The notes: a model not told the origin generated them from the letters alone. A stretch of DNA of 64,000 nucleotides from Flagellimonas sp. HMM57 (GCF_021390175.1 NZ_CP090004.1:2528501-2592500); one strand, 5' to 3'. Positions 26,533-35,356 are shown, numbered from the stretch's first letter. Numbers and translations: made by a program.

Positions 26533-26877
26533 ATGGAAATCATTCAGTTGTATCACAATTCAGTTGGAACCACATATCAATGGAAAAGCAATGATGCGAT
26601 TGACATAAAGAAAATCCAGCTTATTTTTAGAGATACAGGACTTTTAATTACCCATAAGGAGTTGACCGTCTTTTTCAAATTAATATGCACAACAACGGAC
26701 AATACCAAACTCTGTAAAAAGTGCAGTGAGGATAATGCGTGCAAGGCAATACACCTAAAAACCCCAATTCCCCAAGTTTCCTTTGCAGTAAGTGCAAAAG
26801 AGTTGAAGGGCCTTAGCGAACTTGTAGAAGGAACAATTTTTCAACTGGGGCTGAACAAACTGTTGCACAAATTATAG
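26533..26877 (+). CDS. Cys-rich small protein, unknown function
   Basis: A 114-residue protein not recognised with certainty. It has no signal peptide. Four Cys lie close together in ICTTTDNTKLCKKCSEDNAC (C52, C61, C64, C70), spaced to bind a metal such as zinc or an iron-sulfur cluster. The layout of an N-terminal beta-like segment and a C-terminal IPQVSFAVSAKELKGL weakly recalls the DUF6686 family. It starts 7 bases after the FMN-binding gene and is followed by a membrane protein in the same direction, so it is probably part of the iron-linked cluster. Confidence 0.7.
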   Translation: MEIIQLYHNSVGTTYQWKSNDAIDIKKIQLIFRDTGLLITHKELTVFFKLICTTTDNTKLCKKCSEDNACKAIHLKTPIPQVSFAVSAKELKGLSELVEGTIFQLGLNKLLHKL

Positions 26878-26913
26878 AAGGTTTCCTATCCACGGTAGTT
26901 TTTAGTATTTTCC

Positions 26914-27432
26914 ATGGGTGATATCATTATTATGACTATAGTTGGGAACATTCAAAATTTTTCAAAGGAAATCAAAGCACTTATCGTGCTGTTCTTGCTA
27001 GTGGTAAGTACAGGTTTTATTTCTGCTTTGCAATTTGTGGACTTGACCACCAGTGGAAATCCCAAAGGAATAGAAGAAAATTATCTGGGCAACGAAGATG
27101 ACCTTGAAGCAACAGAGATGAAGTTTGCCAAAAGTGAAAAACAGATACTGAACATTGTCCATACGCATGTTTTGGCCATGGGAATGCTTTTTTTCATTTT
27201 GGCTTTGTTGGTAGCTATTACCCCCTTGCGTGGTTTTTGGCGCAGCTTCTTGCTGATGGAACCTTTAGTTTCTGTGTTGTTAACTTTTGGGGGAATCTAT
27301 CTTCTTTTTAAAGGAATACTTTGGATGCGATACGTCATTATGGCATCAGGTATATTGATGACCTTTTCTTTTATTGCTTCTGTTGCAGTAATTCTATTCT
27401 GGCTTTTTAAAAAATCAAATCAACAATCTTAG
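26914..27432 (+). CDS. predicted four-helix inner membrane protein
   Basis: A 172-residue protein with about four hydrophobic segments (about 23-43, 89-107, 117-137 and 141-165). A His lies in HTHVLAMGMLFF and the first loop is acidic (ENYLGNEDDLEATEMKFAKSE). The HTHVLAMG segment at the membrane edge could hold a metal or heme, but this is not established. No family is recognised. It lies 36 bases after the Cys-rich gene and ends 4 bases into the 3' end of the convergent DUF3307 gene. Confidence 0.7.
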   Translation: MGDIIIMTIVGNIQNFSKEIKALIVLFLLVVSTGFISALQFVDLTTSGNPKGIEENYLGNEDDLEATEMKFAKSEKQILNIVHTHVLAMGMLFFILALLVAITPLRGFWRSFLLMEPLVSVLLTFGGIYLLFKGILWMRYVIMASGILMTFSFIASVAVILFWLFKKSNQQS

Positions 27433-28151
27433 ATTAAGGTCACCAGATAATTATAGAACATCCCTGCTAAAATCGCCAAGCCAAAGCTTAGCAGTGTACC
27501 AATGAGTACATACTCGGTCAACTTTCTGTTTTTTCCTTTGTTGAGGTCCCCAAATCGGAAAACAGATTTAGCGGTAATCAAAAATCCAATCGACGCCCAT
27601 TGATTGAACAAGATAAAACCAAACACAAATAGGCGTTCCAACATACCTATATATCGACCGGCATTTTTTAAGGATTCTCCTTCGGACTTGTTTTCTTTTT
27701 GCAATTCTTTAATATAGGGTGCCATAATTAGTTTGATCAGTATTGCCGAAACATAGGTAACAAAGGCAATCATGATTAAAAGGAATATAATTTTTGTAGA
27801 AAGCCATGATGCCAAATCAATAGAGAAAGGTTCGTACATATAGACGACCAATACAATAACGGATAGATGAAGTAGCTGGTCAACTACAAATAGCCAACGG
27901 TGATTTTTTTTAGTGGTAAGTACCAGTTTGATTAAATCTATTAGGTAATGCGAGACGATTACTACTGCAATGATCCATAGGTATTGAAACTGTAATAACA
28001 CCAATAGGGCCAAAAGATGTATGCCTATATGCCAATACAGGTATTTGGATTTCCACTTTTTTTTCAGTTTGTCTTCCACCCACTTACTGGGTTGAAATAC
28101 AAAATCACCTAAAAAATGGGCTAGTACAAGTTTTAAGGTCAATAAGATCAT
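27429..28151 (-). CDS. DUF3307 membrane protein
   Basis: A 240-residue membrane protein with about seven hydrophobic segments, starting LLTLKLVLAHFLGDFVFQPS and containing YLYWHIGIHLLALLVL; the HFLGDF and HIGIHL blocks mark DUF3307. It overlaps the SatD-like regulator gene by 4 bases (ATGA), so the two are translationally coupled and under the same operator array. The function is unknown. In other Gram-negatives the regulator/DUF3307 pair is recurrent, which suggests that the SatD-like protein controls this membrane protein. Confidence 0.88.
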   Translation of the reverse strand: MILLTLKLVLAHFLGDFVFQPSKWVEDKLKKKWKSKYLYWHIGIHLLALLVLLQFQYLWIIAVVIVSHYLIDLIKLVLTTKKNHRWLFVVDQLLHLSVIVLVVYMYEPFSIDLASWLSTKIIFLLIMIAFVTYVSAILIKLIMAPYIKELQKENKSEGESLKNAGRYIGMLERLFVFGFILFNQWASIGFLITAKSVFRFGDLNKGKNRKLTEYVLIGTLLSFGLAILAGMFYNYLVTLI

Positions 28152-28756
28152 AGTTTAGCAAGTTGGGATTTATAAAAATAAATAAGCTTCTGTACTTCGT
28201 CAAATCCAGCGCGTAGCAGCGCTTCGCTTATGTTGCTCTGTGTTGTTTCCAATAGGGACGCCAACTCTTTTTGATTGGCTTTGGGATTTTCAATGGCAGT
28301 TTTTACCACTCTGGCGGTTGCAGGTAGCCAATTGTTCATGGTCAACGTCGCTAACTCTAGCATAAGGTTGATGCTGACATCAAAAGACATTACATCTGAT
28401 TTTAGTGCTAAAGTCTGTTTTTTCAGATTTTCAAAACATTCTCCTGAATATACGAATGCAGAGCCATTGGATTCGGTTATCTTATCTGAATCATAGTCCT
28501 TTTTGCCAAGACCAATCCCCAATCTAACATCTAATCCTTTGTTTTGCTTCAGGCTTGCTTTTATGTGGATGGCCGCTTCCAATGCTTTTTCTGATGGGAT
28601 TTCTAACTGAAAACTGTCCCCACGATAGATTTCCCAGTGTGTAGGTTCTTTGCCATACGTACTCAATGCCTTTTTTAAATAGGGTAACCAAGTTTCTGGT
28701 TTTACCTTACGGGAATCAATGATATCTCCTGTTATAATTGCAATTGTAGTATTCAT
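28148..28756 (-). CDS. SatD-like transcriptional regulator
   Basis: A 202-residue SatD-family protein. The N-terminal half (ITGDIIDSRKV, GDSFQLEI, VRLGIGLGKKDY) resembles a nucleotide-cyclase-like fold without its metal-binding pair, and the C-terminus is a helix-turn-helix (about 155-185: KANQKELASLLETTQSNISE). The first gene of a two-gene unit with DUF3307. Three copies of a palindromic operator lie just upstream at 28766-28841, the most likely binding sites for this protein, so autoregulation is expected. Effector unknown. Confidence 0.85.
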   Translation of the reverse strand: MNTTIAIITGDIIDSRKVKPETWLPYLKKALSTYGKEPTHWEIYRGDSFQLEIPSEKALEAAIHIKASLKQNKGLDVRLGIGLGKKDYDSDKITESNGSAFVYSGECFENLKKQTLALKSDVMSFDVSINLMLELATLTMNNWLPATARVVKTAIENPKANQKELASLLETTQSNISEALLRAGFDEVQKLIYFYKSQLAKL

Positions 28757-28765
28757 AGGTGCAAA

Positions 28766-28841
28766 TATCGGTAAAATAGCCGATAATCAAGAATATCGGT
28801 AAAATAGCCGATAATTAAGGATATCGGTAAAATAACCGATA
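28766..28841. repeat. three 20-bp palindromic operators at 28-bp spacing upstream of satD-DUF3307
   Basis: TATCGGTAAAATAGCCGATA (28766-28785), the same sequence again at 28794-28813, and TATCGGTAAAATAACCGATA at 28822-28841. Each has TATCGG/CCGATA arms and an 8-base centre; the third copy pairs over 7 bases. The offset from one copy to the next is exactly 28 bases. The first copy overlaps a near-consensus -7 box (GATATTTG on the minus strand), so binding would block the promoter. Confidence 0.85.
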
Positions 28842-28933
28842 GTATAATAATGATTGATAATCATATGTTGAACAAAGAACCTTCGAGATAAATAAGGACA
28901 AGTTTTCGATCCGTCTAAAATGTTATATTGAGT

Positions 28934-28980
28934 CTATCGAAACTTGGTATTGATTATGGTCAAATAAAATATTTCGATAG
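28934..28980. repeat. inverted repeat, 9-base arms
   Basis: CTATCGAAA (28934-28942) and TTTCGATAG (28972-28980) flank a 29-base loop in the gap between the satD operators and the SH3-like gene. No T run follows; a repeat or a weak structure is possible. Confidence 0.4.
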
Positions 28981-29011
28981 GTTCATTATGACAATAAGAA
29001 ATCTAAATTAT

Positions 29012-29827
29012 CTAATTTGAGATTTTCTCCCTAAAATCCGGAACTAGCTTTCCATCTGTCCAACTAAGTTCCCTAATCTCTGAAGAAGTTTTTGACCAGT
29101 TGGAATCTTCCTCAAATATCTCATGACTTTCTTTTTTATAAACTATTTTTCCGGGAATCCCTCCTTCATCGTATGGAAAGACAAAGGTTTCGGAATAGCT
29201 AAATAGCCCAGCTTCCGATATTGCGGAAAGTTCAGCAACTTTTGACAGTCCCTTGTCGTGGGCGAAAAAATAAACGCTACCACCCTCCATTCCACAGGCT
29301 TCCGATATATAATCGATATAAAGGATGTCGTTCAAATTTTCCAGACCCTGATCTCCTATTGCTTTGACCATGATATTCGGATTTGCCAATTGTACCTTGT
29401 TCTCAACATAATCACCATCCTTTATGTTACGGATATTCAAAAATAGGATATCGTCTTCTCTAGAGTAGGCAAAGAAATAGTTCGTGTTGTTCATGGTTTT
29501 CTTCTCCAAAGAAAGTAAGCCGCCAATAATGTAGCCGGTCATGTCATCGTATTTTACTTTATAAAATGGAGAATCAAAACCTTTATAAGGCCAAGATGAT
29601 GAGGTCTTTTCAATGATTTCTACCCATTCCCCAATTTTCAACAGTTCCAAGACCTTGGATTTTGTGTCCGGCGCAGTTCGTAATTTTACATCATTGCCAA
29701 ATAAATACACCTTGTCACCAGGTTTAAAACTGCACGAATCCCAAGGACAATGAAAGTTTTCCTGGGCCATGCCAAAAGAGAAAATGAATAGTGAGGTTAG
29801 GGTCAATATTATAGATCGTGTCTTCAT
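29012..29827 (-). CDS. secreted SH3-like domain protein
   Basis: A 271-residue protein with a signal peptide (SIILTLTSLFIFSFGMAQ). Residues about 40-110 form an SH3b-type domain: GDKVYLFGNDVKLRTAPDT, KVLELLKIGEWVEIIEKTSS and YKVKYDDMTGYIIGGLLSLE. The C-terminal part is beta-rich and has no recognised family. SH3b domains of this sort usually bind peptidoglycan or other cell-surface peptides. The start is the ATG at 29827, before the signal peptide; an earlier codon at 29860 would add a non-signal tail. The role is unknown. The gene is monocistronic as far as visible. Confidence 0.75.
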   Translation of the reverse strand: MKTRSIILTLTSLFIFSFGMAQENFHCPWDSCSFKPGDKVYLFGNDVKLRTAPDTKSKVLELLKIGEWVEIIEKTSSSWPYKGFDSPFYKVKYDDMTGYIIGGLLSLEKKTMNNTNYFFAYSREDDILFLNIRNIKDGDYVENKVQLANPNIMVKAIGDQGLENLNDILYIDYISEACGMEGGSVYFFAHDKGLSKVAELSAISEAGLFSYSETFVFPYDEGGIPGKIVYKKESHEIFEEDSNWSKTSSEIRELSWTDGKLVPDFREKISN

Positions 29828-30043
29828 AGTTTTATGTATTAATGTTATAACAGTCCACACAGAGTGTTAGTATATATACGCCTTAAAATGTTAAAATAGT
29901 TTTCGTTGGTTTTCTATGGAATTTTCCTTCTAGTTAACACAAACGCAATATGGGTTCAATAATTTTAATTTTCTGGTAATATTTGGCTAACCCAAAAGGT
30001 ACTTGCATGATTTAGTTTTAGGGAAACCTGAGAACACAAAAAA

Positions 30044-31786
30044 ATGCAACGTAAAACACAAACAAGAAGAGCTTTCTTGGCCAAATCCATTTTGGCTTCA
30101 GGAGGTGTTATTTTAAGCTCCCAACTGGTAGCTTGTGAAAAATTGGATGATTTTTTAAGCGATGATGGTCCAAGTGATGGCGTGCCTAGATTTTTACATG
30201 GTGTAGGAAGTTTTGACCCTATTGCAGACGCTGTTATCATCTGGACCAGATTCACTCCTACAGCAGATGAGGTTGGAAAATCTATTAAAATCAATTGGCA
30301 AATGGCTACGGATAAAGACTTCCACCATGTAGTCAAGGAAGGTATGCAATATGCTTCTTCCGCAAATGATTTTACCATAGTCCAGGATGTTACCGGACTA
30401 CAGGCGAATGGTAAATTTTATTATCGGTTTATACAATCCGATTTAAAAGAGACTTCGCCAGTGGGTGAGACCATTACATTGCCCGAAGCTGGAGCTTCTG
30501 TTGACAGTCTTAAAGTAGCGACTTGTTCATGCAGTAACTTTCCAACAGGACTTTTTAACGTATATGATGCTATTGCCAACAGTGATGCCGATGTAGTGCT
30601 TCATCTTGGGGATTATATCTACGAATATCAAATAGGGGGCTACGGCACAAATGAGAATACGGAACGTCTGAACCGAGAACATGATCCTTCCAATGAAATT
30701 TTAACCTTAGAAGACTATAGACTTCGCTATCGCCAATATCGCACAGACGAAGGATTACAATTGGTTCATCAGAAAAAACCGTTTATAGTGGTTTGGGACG
30801 ACCATGAAATAACAAACGATGCCTATAAAGATGGTGCCGAAAACCATGATGCATCAGAAGGGGATTATCAAGCACGTTTGCAAAGGGCAATCCAGGTGCA
30901 TAGTGAATATTTACCGGTTCGTACAGATACGCAAGGGGTTATCTATAGAAACTTTGAGTTTGGAAACTTGGCAAACTTGGTCATGCTGGATACCCGAATT
31001 ATAGGAAGGGACAAGCAATTGAGTTTTGGAGGATATTTTAATGTTGATGGAAGCTTTGACTTTGCAGGGTTTTCAGCAGCATTGAACGACCCATCGAGAA
31101 GACTTATGGGACAAGAGCAACTGGACTGGTCTGCAGGAGCTATTGGTGGTAGTAATGCCAAATGGCAAGTTCTGGGACAACAGGTTCTAATTGGTAAAAT
31201 GACCGTACCGGCAGAACTTTTAATATTAATTGGTCAGGTAGCTGGTGGCAATACATCTCCAGAAACTTTGGGAGCTTTACAAAGTGCTATTGTTGAATTG
31301 TCCACGCTTAAAGGAAGAGCATTGGCAGCTGACCCAACCTTAACGCAGGAAGAATTGGCGCGCTTGGCAGCTGAAGTACCTTATAACTTGGATGCTTGGG
31401 ATGGTTATGCAGTGGAACGCGAACAACTGTTCAGCTTATTGAAAGGAAAAAACACCATTGTGTTTGCGGGTGATACCCATAACGCTTGGCATAATATCCT
31501 CAAGGATGCTAATGGAAATAAAATTGGTGAGGAATTTGCCTGTCCATCTGTTACTTCTCCCGGTTTCGAAGGAATATTTGGAAATGATCCCAATACAATA
31601 GCCGGGATTCAGCAAGCTTTTACGCTGCTCATCGATGGTTTAAAGTATTTTGATGCATCGCAGCGTGGTTATGTATTGACAGAATTCACACATTCTGGAG
31701 CCACTGCATCCTACAGGTTTGTAGATACCATAGCTTCCTCGGCCTACATGGAAACTGAAGGGTCAAGTATTACTGTTACCTGTTAA
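30044..31786 (+). CDS. phoD: PhoD-type alkaline phosphatase, Tat lipoprotein
   Basis: A 580-residue phosphatase/phosphodiesterase of the PhoD family. The signal is a twin-arginine type (RRAFLAKS) that also carries a lipobox-like SSQLVAC (Cys31), so export by Tat with lipid anchoring is possible. A PhoD N-terminal beta domain covers about 45-150, then the metallophosphatase domain: LHLGDYIYEY, VVWDDHEITND and FAGDTHNAWHN supply the metal ligands (Asp, Asp-His and His). It should release phosphate from esters outside the cytoplasmic membrane. No pho-box is recognisable upstream by eye. Confidence 0.93.
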   Translation: MQRKTQTRRAFLAKSILASGGVILSSQLVACEKLDDFLSDDGPSDGVPRFLHGVGSFDPIADAVIIWTRFTPTADEVGKSIKINWQMATDKDFHHVVKEGMQYASSANDFTIVQDVTGLQANGKFYYRFIQSDLKETSPVGETITLPEAGASVDSLKVATCSCSNFPTGLFNVYDAIANSDADVVLHLGDYIYEYQIGGYGTNENTERLNREHDPSNEILTLEDYRLRYRQYRTDEGLQLVHQKKPFIVVWDDHEITNDAYKDGAENHDASEGDYQARLQRAIQVHSEYLPVRTDTQGVIYRNFEFGNLANLVMLDTRIIGRDKQLSFGGYFNVDGSFDFAGFSAALNDPSRRLMGQEQLDWSAGAIGGSNAKWQVLGQQVLIGKMTVPAELLILIGQVAGGNTSPETLGALQSAIVELSTLKGRALAADPTLTQEELARLAAEVPYNLDAWDGYAVEREQLFSLLKGKNTIVFAGDTHNAWHNILKDANGNKIGEEFACPSVTSPGFEGIFGNDPNTIAGIQQAFTLLIDGLKYFDASQRGYVLTEFTHSGATASYRFVDTIASSAYMETEGSSITVTC

Positions 31787-31803
31787 CATAAAACAAAAAA
31801 GAA

Positions 31804-31826
31804 GCCACGCCCATGGCAGGCGTGGC
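31804..31826 (-). terminator. terminator of the Spy-like gene
   Basis: GCCACGCC and GGCGTGGC pair around CATGGCA; the minus-strand stem is followed by a T-rich run. It also lies 17 bases after the phoD stop and could serve both convergent genes. Confidence 0.8.
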
Positions 31827-31847
31827 CTCTAAAATCAACAAAAAACA

Positions 31848-32294
31848 TTATCCTCTTCTTCCTTTCTCCCGCATTTTCTTTTTGCCATTCATTGTCTTTT
31901 TCAATGCCATTTTTTTCCATGTGTCGTATTGCTCGTCTGTCAATATCTCTTTCATTTTTTGATGATGGACTATTTGGTTGTCCAATCTTTCATTTTCTAA
32001 TGCATACCGTTCTTCAGTAGTGGGTCTTGTTGATTCACCACTTTCTTTTTTTGACTTGCGTTCCTCACGCTTGGCCTTACGTGTTTTTGCTTGTTCTAGA
32101 TTTATCTCCATAACTCGTTGCTGCTGCCTTTCGGTTAAATCTAGTGCTAAAGTCATTTTCTTTGTGTGCAGCGTTGCCATTTGTTCTACGGTCAAATCTG
32201 CTTTAAATCCTTCACGTTGCTTAGCGCCATCATGCCTTTGTGCAAAGACACCAATTGTAGCTAGCAATACCAATACTGTTACTAATCGTCTCAT
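31848..32294 (-). CDS. Spy/CpxP-like periplasmic protein
   Basis: A 148-residue protein with a signal peptide (RLVTVLVLLATIGVFAQ). The mature part is highly charged and helical, with LTVEQMATLHTKKMTLALDL, LTERQQQRVMEINLEQAKT and ILTDEQYDTWKKM, i.e. the L-T-x-x-Q units of Spy/CpxP-like proteins. Such proteins act as periplasmic chaperones or two-component inhibitors. The lysine-rich C-terminus (KKTMNGKKKMREKGRRG) is notable. The small membrane protein upstream is in the same direction at about 107 bases; the regulatory pair usual for CpxP (CpxA/CpxR) is not adjacent. Confidence 0.78.
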   Translation of the reverse strand: MRRLVTVLVLLATIGVFAQRHDGAKQREGFKADLTVEQMATLHTKKMTLALDLTERQQQRVMEINLEQAKTRKAKREERKSKKESGESTRPTTEERYALENERLDNQIVHHQKMKEILTDEQYDTWKKMALKKTMNGKKKMREKGRRG

Positions 32295-32401
32295 AAGTTT
32301 AAATTTTAATGATTTGATAGTAGGACACAGAATATGCCCTATGGTTTAAATGTCAAACATCACATTTATGAAACTCTTAAGAATAGTAGGGGTAATTTGT
32401 A

Positions 32402-32590
32402 TTACTGGGGTAGGCTTGATACCTCGTCCTGAAGTTTTCCGGATTTTTGATCGTCTTCAAATTCATTTCCTGCCATTTGTTCGGTGGAAATTTTATCTTG
32501 AAACGCTTCTTCCTGTTCCATGTCGTAGTAAAGAATAGCGACAATTATAAAACAGGACAAATAGATAAGACTTTTGATTCTGTAGGTCAT
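32402..32590 (-). CDS. small single-pass membrane protein, 62 aa
   Basis: A minus-strand frame of 62 residues with one hydrophobic segment near the N-terminus (about 6-22: KSLIYLSCFIIVAILYY) and an acidic Gln/Glu-rich tail. The layout of a signal or anchor and a short polar tail is typical of small envelope proteins, and the gene lies upstream of the Spy-like gene in the same direction. A plus-strand frame overlaps it and I cannot fully exclude it, but the minus frame has a clear ATG start and a membrane segment. Function unknown. Confidence 0.45.
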   Translation of the reverse strand: MTYRIKSLIYLSCFIIVAILYYDMEQEEAFQDKISTEQMAGNEFEDDQKSGKLQDEVSSLPQ

Positions 32591-32771
32591 AATACTAAAA
32601 TTTGGGATTACTAAAGTACAGAAATCATTCCTTGGTATTGGTGATATGTTGTAAAACCACTCTTTTAAGATGTCTACAAATTGAAAAACATGGTGTATCC
32701 GACAAAATACACAGTCTCCCCAAAAAGTCAGGTTTAACGATAATTTGGGATGAAATCAGTCTATCTAAATG

Positions 32772-32807
32772 ATGAATCGGCCCCACTTTTTAGTGGGGCC
32801 GATTCAT
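32772..32807. terminator. perfect 16-bp stem-loop downstream of the zinc protease gene
   Basis: Arms of 16 bases (32772-32787 and 32792-32807) pair perfectly around a TTTT loop; core GGCCCCACT/AGTGGGGCC. No T run follows on either strand, so it may act as an mRNA 3' end or RNA stabiliser rather than a classical terminator. Confidence 0.6.
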
Positions 32808-32860
32808 GTAATTTAAGGATTGGATACTTTTTACACCCAGAACTTTTGGGTCAAGGATTT

Positions 32861-35356
32861 CTATTTTGGATCCAAAATTAAGTCGATGCGCTCCAAAGCA
32901 TCCTGAAGATGATATCGGCTCATTCTATCTGAGATTCGGTTTAGACCATTTCTGATATCCCTTTTTAGGTTATTCAGTTCGGCACGTGAAACAGAGCGTA
33001 TATCTGATTGACTTGTATTGACTGCCGTAGATTTACGATACCCTCCAAAATCAGGTAGTTTCTTTTGGTTTTCTGCTGTCATTAAATACTGTAAACGGTC
33101 AATATGTGCCTTTTGCAAGTTTCTTCTATAGGTATCGATGGATTTTCCACTTCTGGTTTCTGACCAGATACCCTTACGTAAATCACCCATCATATCCAGT
33201 AGGGTATATGCTTCATTACCGTTTATGGCTTCGTTTTCTATAAGGCGTGCCATTTTACCTAGATGAAGCACTGTATTTAAGTAGCGTTCCTGTACCGAGC
33301 GAATTCTTTCGATAGAACCCGAATATTGAATTTTGTTAAAAATCTCTTGGTCAATTAACCATTCTGGAGTAGTAAAGAGTTCTTCCTGAAGAAAATTCAT
33401 GCAATTCTTTTGGTATTCTTTGGACACATGGGTATACACGGCCCCATCTTGATCAGCTGTTTTATAATATTCATAAACGCCACCTATGTTGTTGGCCACA
33501 TGTCCCATATACCTTCTGTATTGACCGACTACTTGGCCGTATAAGGTTCCTAAATCGTTATAGTTCTTTCCATCTTCTGTAGTCCACTCCTTTAATTTTG
33601 GAACAATACGCTTCAAGTTCGCTATACCATAAAGGCTCGCTTTTATAGCATCATCGCCCAAATCTTCTGTTTGGGAACTAGGGTCATGGATATCTCCTAC
33701 TTGTTGATGCCCAAAGCGGTACATTGAGTCATTTTCATGCGCTCTTATCCATTTGTTCAATACTTGTTTTTCATCAACCGCCGAAACATCTAGAATAGGT
33801 TTATAACCCCAACGAATAGCGTATTTGTCATAAACACCAATATTTGGCATTAGTGCTACACCTTCATCGCCGGGTTGTGCTACATAGTTAAATCTAGCAT
33901 AATCCATAATGGACGGTGCTGTACCATATTTTTGGGTAAATTCCTTGGAACGTAAAGAATCCACGGGGTAAGCAACACTGCTTCCCATATTGTGTGGAAG
34001 TCCTAAAGTATGACCTACTTCGTGAGCAGATACAAAACGGATCAGTCTTCCCATGATTTCATCTTTAAAAGCCACTTTTTGCGCTTCGGGATTAATGGCC
34101 GCAGTCTGAACAAAGTACCAGTTGCGCAATAGCGTCATTACGTTATGGTACCAATTAATGTCAGACTCTAAAATTTCACCGCTTCGGGGATCACTAACAT
34201 GCGGGCCATTGGCATTTGGTATTGGTGAAGCCAAATATCGCACAACGGAATACCGTACATCTTCAGGAGACCATTCTGGGTCTTCTTCTTTGTTCGGTGG
34301 GTCTTTGGCAAGAATTGCATTTTTAAAACCAGCTGCCTCAAAGGCTACTTGCCAATCCTCAATACCTTGTTTAATGAAAGGGACCCATTTTTTTGGTGTG
34401 GCACGATCTACATAATATATAATAGGCTTTTTTGGTTCGACCAGCTCACCAGCTTTGTACTTTTCTATGTCTTCTTCTTTAACTTCTAATCGCCATCGGT
34501 CTAGATAACGAACGGTCTTGCTCTCTTGTGCATCCAATCCATAATCCACCTGTCCTCTGGCAAACCAACCCACACGTTCATCAAAATACCTACGCTTCAT
34601 GGGTTCTCTTGGCAATAAAATCATAGAATTGTTGATTTCTATGGAAATGGAGCCCATGCTCTGGTTGCTGGGCGGTTCTTTGGCAACATAAGTTTTTACA
34701 TGTCTAGCTTCAATGTTTAGCGGGTAACTCTTTAAGGACTCTATATAACTGCGGTCACTGTCCAAACGACTTACCTTATATCTTTTTCGAATACCGTCGG
34801 GCATACCAAGGGCATTAACATCTTTGGTAAACAATGGATCAACTTCAATAACCGTAGCGGGATTTAAGGAATCTTTTTTGAATGCTTTAATGTCAAAAGC
34901 GAAAAGTACAGGTTCAAAATTTGAATTTACGACCGCTTCGTGAACAGGTAAAGAGTCCGCAGCGAAGTTCTCATAGGATACAACTCGAAGCAAAACCTTT
35001 TTTGGTTTTTTCTCCCAGCGAAGTACTTTGGTATTTATTTTTCCGCCACCAAAACCAATTCCAGTTGCTGTTTTAGCGATACGGCTTACCATGAGCATTT
35101 CCCTATTCAGAAGTGAATCAGGAATTTCGTAATAATGTTTGTCCTCTACTTGGTGTACCTTAAAAAGACCTTCGTCGGTTTTTGCATCTTTGGTGATTAC
35201 CTTATCATAAGGCTTAATAGCTCCTTTTTTTGGTTTATCCTCTGCTTTTTTTTCTGTTTTTTTCTGCTTCTTTTTAAAAAGCTGGGCTTCTACAGTTGAA
35301 AAAGAACCCATTAAAAAAGCAAGAAGTAAGACTTTTGGAAGTAATTTTTGAATCAT
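32861..35356 (-). CDS. zinc-dependent metalloprotease (DUF5117/DUF5118 type)
   Basis: An 831-residue secreted protease with a signal peptide (LLPKVLLLAFLMGSFSTVEA) followed by a lysine-rich linker. N-terminal DUF5118/DUF5117-type region (to about 360). The zinc motif HEVGHTLGLPH (about residues 442-452) is the metzincin form HExxHxxGxxH, with a downstream Met-turn (SIMDYARFNY). A long C-terminal helical region follows. Family members in Bacteroidota are large outer-membrane or secreted enzymes of unknown substrate. It is preceded by a low-GC gap with a small hairpin and has no partner gene. The perfect stem-loop at 32772-32807 lies downstream. Confidence 0.92.
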   Translation of the reverse strand: MIQKLLPKVLLLAFLMGSFSTVEAQLFKKKQKKTEKKAEDKPKKGAIKPYDKVITKDAKTDEGLFKVHQVEDKHYYEIPDSLLNREMLMVSRIAKTATGIGFGGGKINTKVLRWEKKPKKVLLRVVSYENFAADSLPVHEAVVNSNFEPVLFAFDIKAFKKDSLNPATVIEVDPLFTKDVNALGMPDGIRKRYKVSRLDSDRSYIESLKSYPLNIEARHVKTYVAKEPPSNQSMGSISIEINNSMILLPREPMKRRYFDERVGWFARGQVDYGLDAQESKTVRYLDRWRLEVKEEDIEKYKAGELVEPKKPIIYYVDRATPKKWVPFIKQGIEDWQVAFEAAGFKNAILAKDPPNKEEDPEWSPEDVRYSVVRYLASPIPNANGPHVSDPRSGEILESDINWYHNVMTLLRNWYFVQTAAINPEAQKVAFKDEIMGRLIRFVSAHEVGHTLGLPHNMGSSVAYPVDSLRSKEFTQKYGTAPSIMDYARFNYVAQPGDEGVALMPNIGVYDKYAIRWGYKPILDVSAVDEKQVLNKWIRAHENDSMYRFGHQQVGDIHDPSSQTEDLGDDAIKASLYGIANLKRIVPKLKEWTTEDGKNYNDLGTLYGQVVGQYRRYMGHVANNIGGVYEYYKTADQDGAVYTHVSKEYQKNCMNFLQEELFTTPEWLIDQEIFNKIQYSGSIERIRSVQERYLNTVLHLGKMARLIENEAINGNEAYTLLDMMGDLRKGIWSETRSGKSIDTYRRNLQKAHIDRLQYLMTAENQKKLPDFGGYRKSTAVNTSQSDIRSVSRAELNNLKRDIRNGLNRISDRMSRYHLQDALERIDLILDPK

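Noticed and set aside
28766..28841. Direct repeats at 28-bp period resembling a CRISPR array
   Set aside because: The repeats are palindromic, the intervals are only 8 bases, there are no variable spacers, and they abut a promoter of a regulator gene. They are operators.
32350..32538. Plus-strand frame of 62 codons near the small membrane gene
   Set aside because: No family motif; the minus-strand frame has a membrane segment and better start, although certainty is low.
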